Below are positions 9,450-17,496 of a stretch of 64,000 bases of DNA, piece after piece. How positions within the stretch are numbered: the first letter of the stretch is position 1; each line of letters starts with the position of its first letter. The stretch is from Paraburkholderia translucens (lineage in GTDB: Bacteria; Pseudomonadota; Gammaproteobacteria; Burkholderiales; Burkholderiaceae). The notes beneath the pieces are model-generated. The model was given only the letters and a program-made list of their open reading frames with translations, was not told where the DNA came from and ran no database searches. The stretch is from NCBI RefSeq assembly GCF_020881035.1, contig NZ_JAJITC010000003.1, forward strand, positions 310,001-374,000. The letters run 5' to 3'. A program made the position numbers and the translations under genes.

Positions 9450-10262
9450 TTGCCGCAGAACATCTGGCACTGCCCGCCAGCGATGCGGGACGCGTCGCCA
9501 CCGATCTCGTCCGTGAGTACCGCGAACGCATGCATGACTATGCCGCGATGCGTGCGCTCGATGTCTGGTATGACAGAATCGACTTGCGCAAGTATCAAGA
9601 TCGTTCGGGCGATCCTGCTGTCGTTGCCGCAATACGCAGGCGCGTTGCGGAGCGGATGGAGGTGGAGCGGCAAAAACAGGTGCCTGACCATCTCTATCCC
9701 AAGCTGGTCACCGAGGAAGGAGGTCGACCCCACATTAAGGAGGAGCCACCGTTGATTTTCCATCCGACTGAGGAGATCGCACCCGGCCTTGAGTCAGGAT
9801 ATGTGGAAGCCGTCACCCTATACCGCGAGAGCTTGGCCGAGCATGTTCGGGTACTGTTCGACAGGTTCCATCTCGTCGATCTGGCGTTGAAGGTGGTCGG
9901 CGTGGGGAGCGTAGGCACGATGTGCGCGGTGGGCCTCTTCCTTGCGGCAGACAATGACCCGCTGTTCCTGCAGGTAAAGGAGGCGCGGGCCTCCGTGCTG
10001 GAACCCTATGCAGGCAAGAGTCTGCATCCCAATCACGGCCAGCGGGTGATCGCCGGTCAGCGCCTCATGCAGAGTGCAAGTGATGTCTTCCTGGGATGGA
10101 CCAGCGGAAAAAATGGCCGCCACTTCTACCTTCGGCAGCTTCGTGACATGAAGATATCTGCCCTCATCGAGGACTGGGACACGGGTATGCTGCGGCAATA
10201 CGCGCGCATTTGCGCGCACGCACTCGCACGTGCCCATGCTCGTTCGGGCGATGCAGCAATGA
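9446..10262 (+). pseudogene. Truncated DUF2252 protein gene
   Basis: An open frame of about 272 codons has the conserved core of DUF2252 (COG4320) proteins: RFHLVDLALKVVGVGSVGT, then DNDPLFLQVKEARASVLEPY, NHGQRVIAGQRLMQ, YLRQLRDMKIS and ALARAHARSGDAA. Full-length members are about 400-450 residues. Here the N-terminal part is missing at the junction with the GmrSD fragment, and the C-terminus is cut at the junction with the transposase fragment near 10262. No ribosome site and no native start are seen. The biochemical role of the family is unknown. Confidence 0.75.
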
Positions 10263-10857
10263 TCGATATGTTTCTCGTCAACCATCCAGCCAAGCAGCGC
10301 CGCTGTGCCGTATGCAGTGTCACCTACCAGTCGGCGAGGCTTCAGGTCCCGTTGGTGTTCAACACGATCGATCATTGTCCTGGTTGATTCGACCTCTTGG
10401 GACTGGTTCGCCGGCGTCGCTTCAACGTCAACAATGATCCCTGCCTGCAGGTCAATCAGGTAATTCGTCGAATAGGCAAAGAACGCGGGACCACCCGGCG
10501 CAGCCGTCCATCGTGCAGCAGGATCAGTCAGGGATATCTTCTTTGGCGGTGTCGAAGACATTGCTGGCTCTGACGTGTCCGCTTCCACCGGATTGGTTTG
10601 CGCCAGTGCCTCAAGATATTCCCGCACAGCCCGGCTCTGGCCGTTGGCACATCCCCAGTCGATAGGTTCTGTCCCCGGCACTCCGTTCGCACGACTCGCG
10701 TCGGCCTTGATGATGCTTGCGTCAATCGCGAATCCCTCAGATCTCGCAGATCAAGGAAGCGATCAATGCCTCTCAACAGGTGTGATTGCGGGACGTGATT
10801 GTCGAGGTTGAACGAGTAGAAGAGCTTGTCCTGTCCGCTTTCCAATCGACCCATCAT
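10263..10857 (-). mobile_element. Degenerate IS1182-family transposase remnant
   Basis: Two pieces of one transposase are read on the minus strand. The start, MMGRLESGQDKLFYSFNLDN then LLRGIDRFLDLRDLRD, matches the N-terminus of IS1182-type transposases. The next recognisable piece, ADASRANGVPGTEPIDW in another frame, belongs well over 100 residues later, so the middle is deleted and the frame shifted. A DDE-domain stretch follows (KKISLTDPAARWTAAPGGPA, then RLVGDTAYGTAALLGWMVDE) before the sequence breaks off at the DUF2252 fragment. Terminal inverted repeats were not identified. The element cannot transpose on its own. Confidence 0.8.
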
Positions 10858-11190
10858 GACGATTCACTCCCGTCGTTCGGTGTCTCCCAGGATACCCAAC
10901 ATTCCGCATCTATGGCGACTTTTTCAACAGAATCGGCCATCTGCGGCCATTCGCCCACGCATCAGCGCGGACATTCCGACGTCGGCTCCGCAACCGACAA
11001 TTGACATTCGCGGAGCCGATAAAGCAGGTCGAATCATTGGCATCCGCTGTCGCTCTGCTCCGACGAGAACAAGGAGCCGTCGAGCTGGGGTCGGTCGTCG
11101 AGCAATAGGAACTGCAGGCACCGTGTAGAACTGGCGCCAGGAGTTCCGCCAACCTGTTGCGTGCGTTCTTGCTCGTATAGACACCAATTT

Positions 11191-13560
11191 CTAGGCCCCC
11201 TCCCCAAGCACGTGGAACAGTTCATCCTCCTGCGCGCAGTGCAAGCGCACAATCGCGTCGAGTCCATACAGCAGCCGCTGGAACTCCCGAATGCTGTCCG
11301 CATCCGGCCCGTCGATCGGTACATCCGCTGTCATCTGTCTGAGCAGACGGGCGATGCGAAATATCTCGTGGTGCATGCCACTCATCGCGGCCATCGGATC
11401 TTCGCCGCCAAGCAGGCGCGCAAGATCCGGATACACCTCCGTATCATCGCGTTGTTCGTGCGGAACAAGCTCTCGGGTCAGCGACTCGTTCACGTTGTCA
11501 AGCGCGCCCGCTATCGCCGTTCGCGGTAATCGCGGCAACTCGTCGGCCAGTTTCCGGATCTGTTCAGTCACGGGACCGAGCTCGACGTGACCGGCTTTCA
11601 GCCGGTCTGCATCGCCGCGCGCGAGAGTGCCGGTCGTCGCGGTCGAGCGTACCCTTAGCGCGCGGAGTGCATTCACGATGACTGCCACGTCGATGAGTTC
11701 CTGAAGCATCGCACCTAACAAGGGTGGCAAGTAGCCGAAGGCCGCCACCGCCATGGCCGCGAACGAAAGCGCCACGCCGGCCACCACGCTCTGGACCGCG
11801 ATCCGTCGCGTGCGGCGAGCCACTCGTAATGCCTCTACGAGGCGGTCCAGCCGGTCTACGAGCAGTACGATGTCTGCCGCCTCCGATGACGCCGCGGCCC
11901 CGCGCGCGCCCATCGCGATCCCGACGTCGGCGGCGGCGAGTGCAGGGGCGTCGTTGATGCCATCGCCCACCATGATGACGGTGCCTTCCGCTCGAGCGGC
12001 GTGGATCGCGGCGAGCTTGTCTGCAGGCGTCTGTTCCGCGCGCACTTCGGTTACCCCGAGCGTCGCACCGATGGTCTCGGCCACGTCGCGTCTGTCGCCA
12101 GTGAGCATGACGAGCCGCCGGATACCTTCCTGTCGCAGCAACCTTAGCGCCCGTGGCGTCTCCAGACGGATCTGGTCGGCCATCTGGATGGCGCCCGCCA
12201 TTACACCGTCGATGCCCACGAACACGGCCGAGGCGCCTTCGTTGGCAACGCGCTGGAGGAATGCCTTGCTCCATTGCGCTGGCGCCGCGACCGTCGAGAC
12301 ATAGGCAAACGAACCGATCGCGACGACGCGACCGTCGACCTCACCCGTCAGTCCCGCACCCGGCTGCTCGACAACGCGGGCAGGCACGGCAAGAGCGAGA
12401 TTGCGTTCGCGTGCCGCAGTGGTCACCGCCTCGGAAATCACATGGCCCGAAGCTTGAGCAAGCGAGGCGGCGAACCGCAACACGCGGTCCGGCGTCGTGC
12501 CAGGATCACTTTCGACCGCCACCAGACGGGCATGGCCGCCAGTAAGCGTACCGGTTTTGTCGAAAAACATGATCTTCGCCTGCGCGAGCCGTTCCAGAGC
12601 GCCGCCGCCTTTAACGAGCACGCCACGTTTCGCGCAACGCGACATTCCGGAGACGATTGCCACGGGCACCGCCAGGATCAATGGGCATGGGGTGGCAACG
12701 ACGAGCACTGCCAGCGCTCGTACGGCGTTGCCTGTGACAAGCCAGCTGCCGCCGGCAAGAAGCATGGCGACGGGTATGAAAAGCAGTGCATAGCGGTCGG
12801 CGAGACGCGCCGCGGGACTGCGCTCCTGCTGCGCGGACTGCACCATGCGGACGATCCCGGCAAACGTGCTATCGCGCGCTGCCGCCGCAGCCACCATCTC
12901 GAACGCCGCTCCCGCGTTGACTACGCCGCTGAGCACGGCCTCGCCGGGCGGGCGCGACTGGAGCACGGACTCGCCGGTGAGTGCCGATTCGTCCAACTGT
13001 GCGTGACTGGCGAGCGTGCCATCGACTGGTACGAACTCGCCGCTGCGGACCAGCAGGCAATCTCCCGGACGGACAGCGTCCAGTTCCACCCGGCACCACT
13101 CGCCTGCCTCGAAGCGATTGGCGTAGCGCGGCGCGTGAGCAAGGAGCGCCGTCATTTCGCGTCGTGCCCGTTCCTGCGCGTAGGTTTCCAGTGCGCGCCC
13201 ACTCGCCAGCATTAGCGAGATCACCGCGGCGGTGAGATATTCGCCGAGTGCCAGCGCGAAACCAATGGCGAGCAGAGCGAGAACATCGATGCCTGCTTCG
13301 TGCCGCCGCAGCGCCTGGACGATGGAAACCGACAACGCCAGCACGACCGGCACTGCGCCGGCGGTCCACAACGCGTGTGCAATGGCGGTTCGGCCCAATG
13401 CGGCAAACATGAGCCCGGCTATCAGGCTCAGGGCCGTGATAAGCAGCAGGACGAAGTCGATAGAACGCAATAGGCGTCGCATGGCGAAAGCATTGAGTCC
13501 GAGTGAGGCACGAGGCGGATTGCAGTACGGCTTTTCGGAACGACTCAAACGGTGAGCCAT
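11191..13560 (-). CDS. P1B-type metal ATPase with C-terminal hemerythrin-like domain (P1B-5-like)
   Basis: Metal-exporting P-type ATPase of up to 789 residues. Actuator loop LTGES is at 194-198, the membrane metal motif TPCP at 290-293, the phosphorylated Asp334 in DKTGTLT, and the hinge in MVGDGINDAPALA. There is no N-terminal CxxC metal-binding domain. After the last helices (QELIDVAVIVNALRAL), the final ~130 residues form an HHE/hemerythrin-like domain with VPHEQRDD, MHHEIFRIARLL and HCAQEDELFH. TPC plus a C-terminal hemerythrin domain is the signature of P1B-5 ATPases such as the Ni/Fe exporter Nia of Sinorhizobium. The start at 13560 has no clear ribosome site; MRRLLRS at 13482 is possible and fits better if an FNR-type activator binds 13593-13606. 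Confidence 0.88.
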   Translation of the reverse strand: MAHRLSRSEKPYCNPPRASLGLNAFAMRRLLRSIDFVLLLITALSLIAGLMFAALGRTAIAHALWTAGAVPVVLALSVSIVQALRRHEAGIDVLALLAIGFALALGEYLTAAVISLMLASGRALETYAQERARREMTALLAHAPRYANRFEAGEWCRVELDAVRPGDCLLVRSGEFVPVDGTLASHAQLDESALTGESVLQSRPPGEAVLSGVVNAGAAFEMVAAAAARDSTFAGIVRMVQSAQQERSPAARLADRYALLFIPVAMLLAGGSWLVTGNAVRALAVLVVATPCPLILAVPVAIVSGMSRCAKRGVLVKGGGALERLAQAKIMFFDKTGTLTGGHARLVAVESDPGTTPDRVLRFAASLAQASGHVISEAVTTAARERNLALAVPARVVEQPGAGLTGEVDGRVVAIGSFAYVSTVAAPAQWSKAFLQRVANEGASAVFVGIDGVMAGAIQMADQIRLETPRALRLLRQEGIRRLVMLTGDRRDVAETIGATLGVTEVRAEQTPADKLAAIHAARAEGTVIMVGDGINDAPALAAADVGIAMGARGAAASSEAADIVLLVDRLDRLVEALRVARRTRRIAVQSVVAGVALSFAAMAVAAFGYLPPLLGAMLQELIDVAVIVNALRALRVRSTATTGTLARGDADRLKAGHVELGPVTEQIRKLADELPRLPRTAIAGALDNVNESLTRELVPHEQRDDTEVYPDLARLLGGEDPMAAMSGMHHEIFRIARLLRQMTADVPIDGPDADSIREFQRLLYGLDAIVRLHCAQEDELFHVLGEGA

Positions 13561-13592
13561 GTCAGAGTGTATGAGCCGATCTTTAGCGCCTT

Positions 13593-13606
13593 TTGACTGA
13601 CGTCAA
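13593..13606. promoter_or_regulatory. FNR/ANR-type box between the metal ATPase and cytochrome b561 genes
   Basis: TTGACTGACGTCAA has the FNR/ANR half-sites TTGAC and GTCAA separated by 4 bases. Its centre (13599.5) would place a class II start near 13558 on the minus strand or near 13641 on the plus strand, so it could activate either divergent gene. The regulator is inferred from the motif. Confidence 0.6.
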
Positions 13607-13770
13607 ACCAGTCGGACGGCGACGGCCCCGACCCGGATCTGGTCTCGTATGCAAACAGGCGTGCCTGTAATAAAACCATACAAAATCCGCGCAGATGGAA
13701 CGGTTTCTTAAGCTTGCGGTAAGGCTTTTTGGGCAAGATACACGCGTTTCAGACTCTTCGAGGGGTGACA

Positions 13771-14310
13771 ATGTCCGCCATCGAGCAACGCGGCGACGAG
13801 ACCTATGGGCTCGTCGCGCGTCTTCTTCACTGGTCAATCGTTGTCCTGGTCGCAGCACAATTCGTTGTTGGCTGGACGATGCCCGACGTGCACCGCGACA
13901 CGCAACCGGTCGGCCTCATTGCGTGGCACCTTGCGATCGGCACGGCACTGATTGCGGCCATGGCTGTACGGGTCGTCTGGCGGCTCACGCACCAGCCGCC
14001 TCCGGGCAACCTGCCGCCGCTGCTGGATACCATTTCGCGCTCCACGCACTTCCTGCTTTATGCCGCGCTGATCGCAGTTCCGGTGCTAGGCTGGGCCAAT
14101 GCGTCGTCGCGGGGCTGGGCGGAGACGCTCTTCGGTGCGCTGCCATTGCCGGCGCTCGTGCCCACGGGGTCAACCGTGGGACATGCAATGGGAGACATTC
14201 ATAGCGCGCTCGCTTGGGTGCTGCTGGTGCTGATCGGCATGCACGTCGGCGCAGCGCTGTTCCACCGCTTCGTGCGCAAGGATAAGGTGCTACAACGGAT
14301 AACGTGGTGA
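13771..14310 (+). CDS. Cytochrome b561 family membrane protein
   Basis: A 179-residue membrane protein with four predicted helices and the spaced histidines of bacterial b561 (CybB) proteins: LLHWSIVVLVAAQFVVGW, LIAWHLAIG, STHFLLYAALIAVPVLGWA and IHSALAWVLLVLIGMHVGAA. It probably binds two b hemes and moves electrons between quinol and a partner in the inner membrane. The ATG at 13771 is preferred over an ATG 42 bases upstream because GAGGGG precedes it. A strong hairpin at 14344-14377 ends the unit. An FNR-type box lies 165 bases upstream. Confidence 0.88.
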   Translation: MSAIEQRGDETYGLVARLLHWSIVVLVAAQFVVGWTMPDVHRDTQPVGLIAWHLAIGTALIAAMAVRVVWRLTHQPPPGNLPPLLDTISRSTHFLLYAALIAVPVLGWANASSRGWAETLFGALPLPALVPTGSTVGHAMGDIHSALAWVLLVLIGMHVGAALFHRFVRKDKVLQRITW

Positions 14311-14343
14311 TCGGCCATCCGGCTATCGCGTTAGCGTGATTCC

Positions 14344-14377
14344 AGCGGCTCATTCCTACCGAGAGGAATGAGCCGCT
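14344..14377. terminator. Hairpin terminator after cytochrome b561
   Basis: AGCGGCTCATTCC and GGAATGAGCCGCT form a perfect 13-bp stem around an 8-base loop, 34 bases beyond the cytochrome b561 stop. The following T-run is short, so termination strength is uncertain. Confidence 0.75.
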
Positions 14378-14518
14378 TCGGCTTGCGGGCTCTTCCCGAT
14401 CAACTTTATTGCGAATCCGCTAGAGACGTCGGGAAAGCAAGGCAAGGGTGACCATCGTCCACATGGGCCGGCGACCGCCGCTTGACCGCTTGCACGGCGC
14501 AGCGCCGCCCTCCCTGGC

Positions 14519-14532
14519 TTGACATGCATCAA
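14519..14532 (+). promoter_or_regulatory. FNR/ANR-type box upstream of a membrane protein gene
   Basis: TTGACATGCATCAA matches TTGAC-N4-ATCAA. The centre at 14525.5 predicts a class II start near 14567, about 29 bases before the GTG start at 14596, an ideal arrangement for an anaerobically activated promoter. Confidence 0.7.
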
Positions 14533-14595
14533 GCGCGACGGCACTGCCAAACAGCAAAATGAAAAGCTGGAGGCCCAGCCGTTAAGAGGTTCGTC

Positions 14596-15234
14596 GTGGC
14601 GACACTGGCAATCCTGTTCGTCGTCGTGCTGCTGATCAATCTAATGCCGGCGTTTGCGCCGCCCACGTGGATGGCCATGTCGTGGGTCGGCTTCAATGTT
14701 CCGGAGGGCAACCCGGTTGTCTTCGCATTCGTCGCCGCCGGCGCGGCGACGTTCGGCCGGCTGATTCTGGCCACTTTTGCGCGGTCGCTCGTTCACGGAC
14801 GGCTGATGCGCGAATCCGACCGGCAAAACATCGACGTGGTCAAAGCCTGGCTAGAGACGCACAAGATGACCCTCAGCGCGTTCTTCCTTTATGCATTGAG
14901 CCCGTTTCCTTCGAACTATCTCTTCATCGCGTATGGGCTTTCAGGGCTGCCGCTCAGAGTCATTGGAGCGGCATTCTTCGTCGGCCGTACGGTGAGCTAC
15001 ACGGTCTGGGCGCATCTTGGCCGGTTCGTATCCGCGCACATGGATCCAGAAGTGCAGTTTGAAGGTGGCTACCTCAGCGGCTACTTCGTCGTCACGCAAC
15101 TGATCTTGCTCGGGCTCGTGTACATACTCATGAAACTCGACTGGAAGATGCTCCTCGAACAACGGAAGCTGGCGTGGCGGCGGTCGCTGAAGCGGCACAG
15201 CCGCGTAGATCACGGCCATACCACCGAGCGTTGA
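14596..15234 (+). CDS. Polytopic membrane protein, VTT/DedA-like
   Basis: A 212-residue hydrophobic protein starting with GTG after AGAGG. It has an N-terminal helix, a conserved-looking ALSPFPSNYLFIAYGLSGLP segment followed by FFVGRTVSYTVW near the middle, and a C-terminal helix before a basic tail. The SPxPSN plus GRxxSY pattern resembles SNARE-associated/VTT (DedA-like) transporters, but the match is by eye and weak. An FNR-type box lies just upstream and a metal efflux gene follows 77 bases downstream, so both may be one low-oxygen-responsive unit. Function unknown. Confidence 0.65.
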   Translation: MATLAILFVVVLLINLMPAFAPPTWMAMSWVGFNVPEGNPVVFAFVAAGAATFGRLILATFARSLVHGRLMRESDRQNIDVVKAWLETHKMTLSAFFLYALSPFPSNYLFIAYGLSGLPLRVIGAAFFVGRTVSYTVWAHLGRFVSAHMDPEVQFEGGYLSGYFVVTQLILLGLVYILMKLDWKMLLEQRKLAWRRSLKRHSRVDHGHTTER

Positions 15235-15310
15235 ACCAAACGACGCGGCATGCGTAACGGAGCCCTGCAACGCCCGCCGCGTGGAAATTTCCATCGGAGG
15301 GAAGCATCAC

Positions 15311-16264
15311 GTGAAAACTGAGGAACTCTTCGACGACACCGAGAACACGGAACATTCTCCTGCCGAGCGTGCTGCGGCGGCGTCACGCAGCACATGGGTG
15401 AGCGTGGCCGTTAATCTAGCCCTGACCTTCGGCCAGGTGCTTACGGGCATTCTTTCTGGCTCTCAGGGTCTTGTCGCGGACGGCATACACTCGCTCTCCG
15501 ATCTCGTCTCTGACTTTGTGGTGCTTTTTGCCAGCCATCACAGCAGGAAAGACGCTGACGAAGAGCATCCATACGGTCATCAGCGGTTCGAAACCGCCGC
15601 GTCGCTGGCGCTTGGTTTCCTTCTTGGCGCGGTGGGCGTTGGTATGCTTTGGTCCGCGCAGCGCAAACTCGAAGATCCAGCATCCGTGCAGCGCGTTCAC
15701 ATCGTCGCGTTATGGGTGGCGATGGGGGCACTGATCGCGAAGGAGCTGCTGTTCCGTTACATGCTCGCGATTGCGAAGCGCGTGAAGTCGAGCATGCTCG
15801 TCGCCAACGCGTGGCATGCCAGGTCCGATGCTGCATCTTCGCTGGTGGTTGGCGTGGGTATCGTTGGCAATCTGGCAGGCTATCCCATACTCGATCCGGT
15901 AGCGGCGCTGATTGTCGGCATGTTGGTGCTCAAGATGGGATGGGAGTTCGGCTCAGAGGCTCTTCACGACCTGATGGACCGCTCGGCAGACGAGAGTGAG
16001 GTGGACGCCATCCGGCAGACGCTGCTCGGGACGTCCGGCGTCATCGGCGTTCACGACCTGCGCACGCGCAAGATGGGTGACATGATCGTGGCCGATGTTC
16101 ACATCGAGGTCGACGCCACGATTTCCATCGAAGCGGGACACGATATCGCAGTCGCTGCGCGCCAGCGCGTCTTGACGCGCCATCGCGTGCTCAATGTCAT
16201 GACCCATGTCGACCCGCGTAAGCGGGGCGGTGTGGATACGCCTCCAGGGCAAACCGGCGCGTGA
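15311..16264 (+). CDS. Cation diffusion facilitator family metal exporter
   Basis: Divalent metal/proton antiporter of the inner membrane, about 317 residues. The first metal site is visible in DGIHSLSDLVSDF (helix 2) and the second in NAWHARSDAASSLVV (helix 5), giving the HxxxD/DxxxD pairs of CDF proteins. A C-terminal ferredoxin-like domain ends with HIEVDATISIEAGHDIA and LNVMTHVDP. The GTG at 15311 is chosen because GGAGG sits 10 bases upstream; another GTG at 15281 would place that ribosome site inside the gene. The metal (Zn, Fe, Ni or Co) cannot be decided. Confidence 0.9.
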   Translation: MKTEELFDDTENTEHSPAERAAAASRSTWVSVAVNLALTFGQVLTGILSGSQGLVADGIHSLSDLVSDFVVLFASHHSRKDADEEHPYGHQRFETAASLALGFLLGAVGVGMLWSAQRKLEDPASVQRVHIVALWVAMGALIAKELLFRYMLAIAKRVKSSMLVANAWHARSDAASSLVVGVGIVGNLAGYPILDPVAALIVGMLVLKMGWEFGSEALHDLMDRSADESEVDAIRQTLLGTSGVIGVHDLRTRKMGDMIVADVHIEVDATISIEAGHDIAVAARQRVLTRHRVLNVMTHVDPRKRGGVDTPPGQTGA

Positions 16265-16301
16265 TCGATGCGCCCCGTTATTTACAGGTGGTGGTCGCAG
16301 G

Positions 16302-16610
16302 TCAGGCGGATGTTGGTCGCTTGGCGCTGTTTTTTCGCGTGATCGAAAGATCGAAGCGATAGCGGCCCCGCCACGGCATATCGAAATAGTTGCCGTAGGT
16401 CATGATGTCATTGAATTTCACTTCCTGCAGTGGCTTGACCTCTGTACGTGAGCGCGATTTTGGCGCCGGACTCGTCACCGTGGCAGTGATAGCCGCGTCG
16501 CTGATGCGCTCGCCGGTTGCCTTGTCGAACAGGGCGACGTGATAGCTCGAGAGTCCCGGCATCGATGCGGGCGCGACCGGCTCGCTTGCTTCAGGCGCTG
16601 GCTCCGCGGT
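16302..16610 (-). pseudogene. 3' fragment of a periplasmic protein gene
   Basis: The open minus-strand frame reads a Pro/Ala/Glu-rich linker (EPAPEASEPVAPAS), then GLSSYHVALFDKATGERISD, and later LTYGNYF-like sequence (IMTYGNYFDMPWRGRYRFDL). This is a beta-sandwich-like segment that looks like the C-terminal domain of an exported protein. An in-frame stop lies immediately upstream (16611-16613), and the adjoining DNA encodes another truncated gene on the opposite strand. No family is named with confidence. Confidence 0.5.
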
Positions 16611-16882
16611 TCAACCAGCGCATCACGTTCGCGTTGACCGGCGGAGAATACCTGTCGGATGTCACGGTTACGCTGAACCCGGAGCGAGGCGTCGAACTCC
16701 TGAAGGCGAGAACGCACGGTCCGTTCATCTACTTCCGGATGCCACCCGGACGCTACCGGATCGCAGCGCAGGCCGGTCATGTCATCGAACACCGATGGGT
16801 GAACGTGCCGGTGAAAGGTGGAATCGATACCCGGTTCTACTGGCCGGAACCGAATCGGCATGGTGTTGTAAGCAGCCTATAG
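16590..16882 (+). pseudogene. 3' fragment of a carboxypeptidase-regulatory-like domain protein
   Basis: The frame encodes FNQRITFALTGGEYLSDVTV, then GPFIYFRMPPGRYRIAAQAG and a final RFYWPE. Such a PPGRY-containing beta-sandwich is typical of transthyretin-like carboxypeptidase regulatory domains found in exported hypothetical proteins. The N-terminus with its signal peptide is missing: upstream in-frame sequence is the antisense of the neighbouring minus-strand fragment. Both fragments keep only their C-termini and abut head to head, pointing to a deletion or inversion scar near 16590-16610. Confidence 0.55.
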
Positions 16883-16919
16883 CTCCAGCCTCGGACGGAA
16901 TGCCGTGAGGAGATATTTC

Positions 16920-17396
16920 ATGACGCATTGCTCTCGGATTACCGGAATTGTGGTGACTGCGGTCGCCGTGGTTGCGACGCCCGTTGTGCATGGCGAAGAA
17001 CTGGCCCGCATCGCTACACATTCGCAGCGTTACGGCGCGCACATCGGAATCTCCGCCTACGATGATCCGCTCCTTAAGGGTGTGACGTGCTACGTTTCCG
17101 GTATGCACCGCGACGGCGATCTCGGTAGTGTTCAACCGGGCCGCACATCAGACGCCGTCGTTGCCTGCCAGCAGGTTGACAAGCTGAGTACGCCTATCCA
17201 GATCCCCGCAAAGGCGCAGGTATTCGATGAATCGGTAGACCCAGTCTTCAAGGCCGTTCACGTCATCCGGATTCTGGATGCGAAACGGCTGACAGTGCTG
17301 TATGTCAGCTATACGGAAAGCGAACTGGCCGGCAATCTCCCCGGCCATGTCGACGTGATCCGGCTACAGATGCGCGGAAAGCGGACCGGGCAATAG
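16920..17396 (+). CDS. creA: CreA family periplasmic protein
   Basis: A 158-residue protein with a signal peptide (ITGIVVTAVAVVATPVVHGE) followed by the CreA pattern: AHIGISAYDDPLLKGVTCYV, an ACQQV segment, VFDESVDPVFKAVHVIRILD and RLTVLYVSYTESEL. CreA is widespread in Proteobacteria and its function is unknown; in E. coli it neighbours creBCD. Here it lies beside a QseBC-like pair in convergent orientation. The ATG at 16920 is chosen because GAGGAG lies 8 bases upstream; a GTG at 16905 is less likely. Confidence 0.85.
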   Translation: MTHCSRITGIVVTAVAVVATPVVHGEELARIATHSQRYGAHIGISAYDDPLLKGVTCYVSGMHRDGDLGSVQPGRTSDAVVACQQVDKLSTPIQIPAKAQVFDESVDPVFKAVHVIRILDAKRLTVLYVSYTESELAGNLPGHVDVIRLQMRGKRTGQ

Positions 17397-17496
17397 CGCC
17401 GCGTGAACGATATGCGAACCATTGCCCCAGGTCTTGCACCACTTGAACCCGCATTCGAATATCGGTTGCTTCCGTCTGGCTTCTTATGCAAGCGCC

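Noticed and set aside
11000..11190. A short plus-strand frame with a heptad-like peptide after the IS remnant
   Set aside because: Only about 40 codons, no start or ribosome site, and no family recognised.
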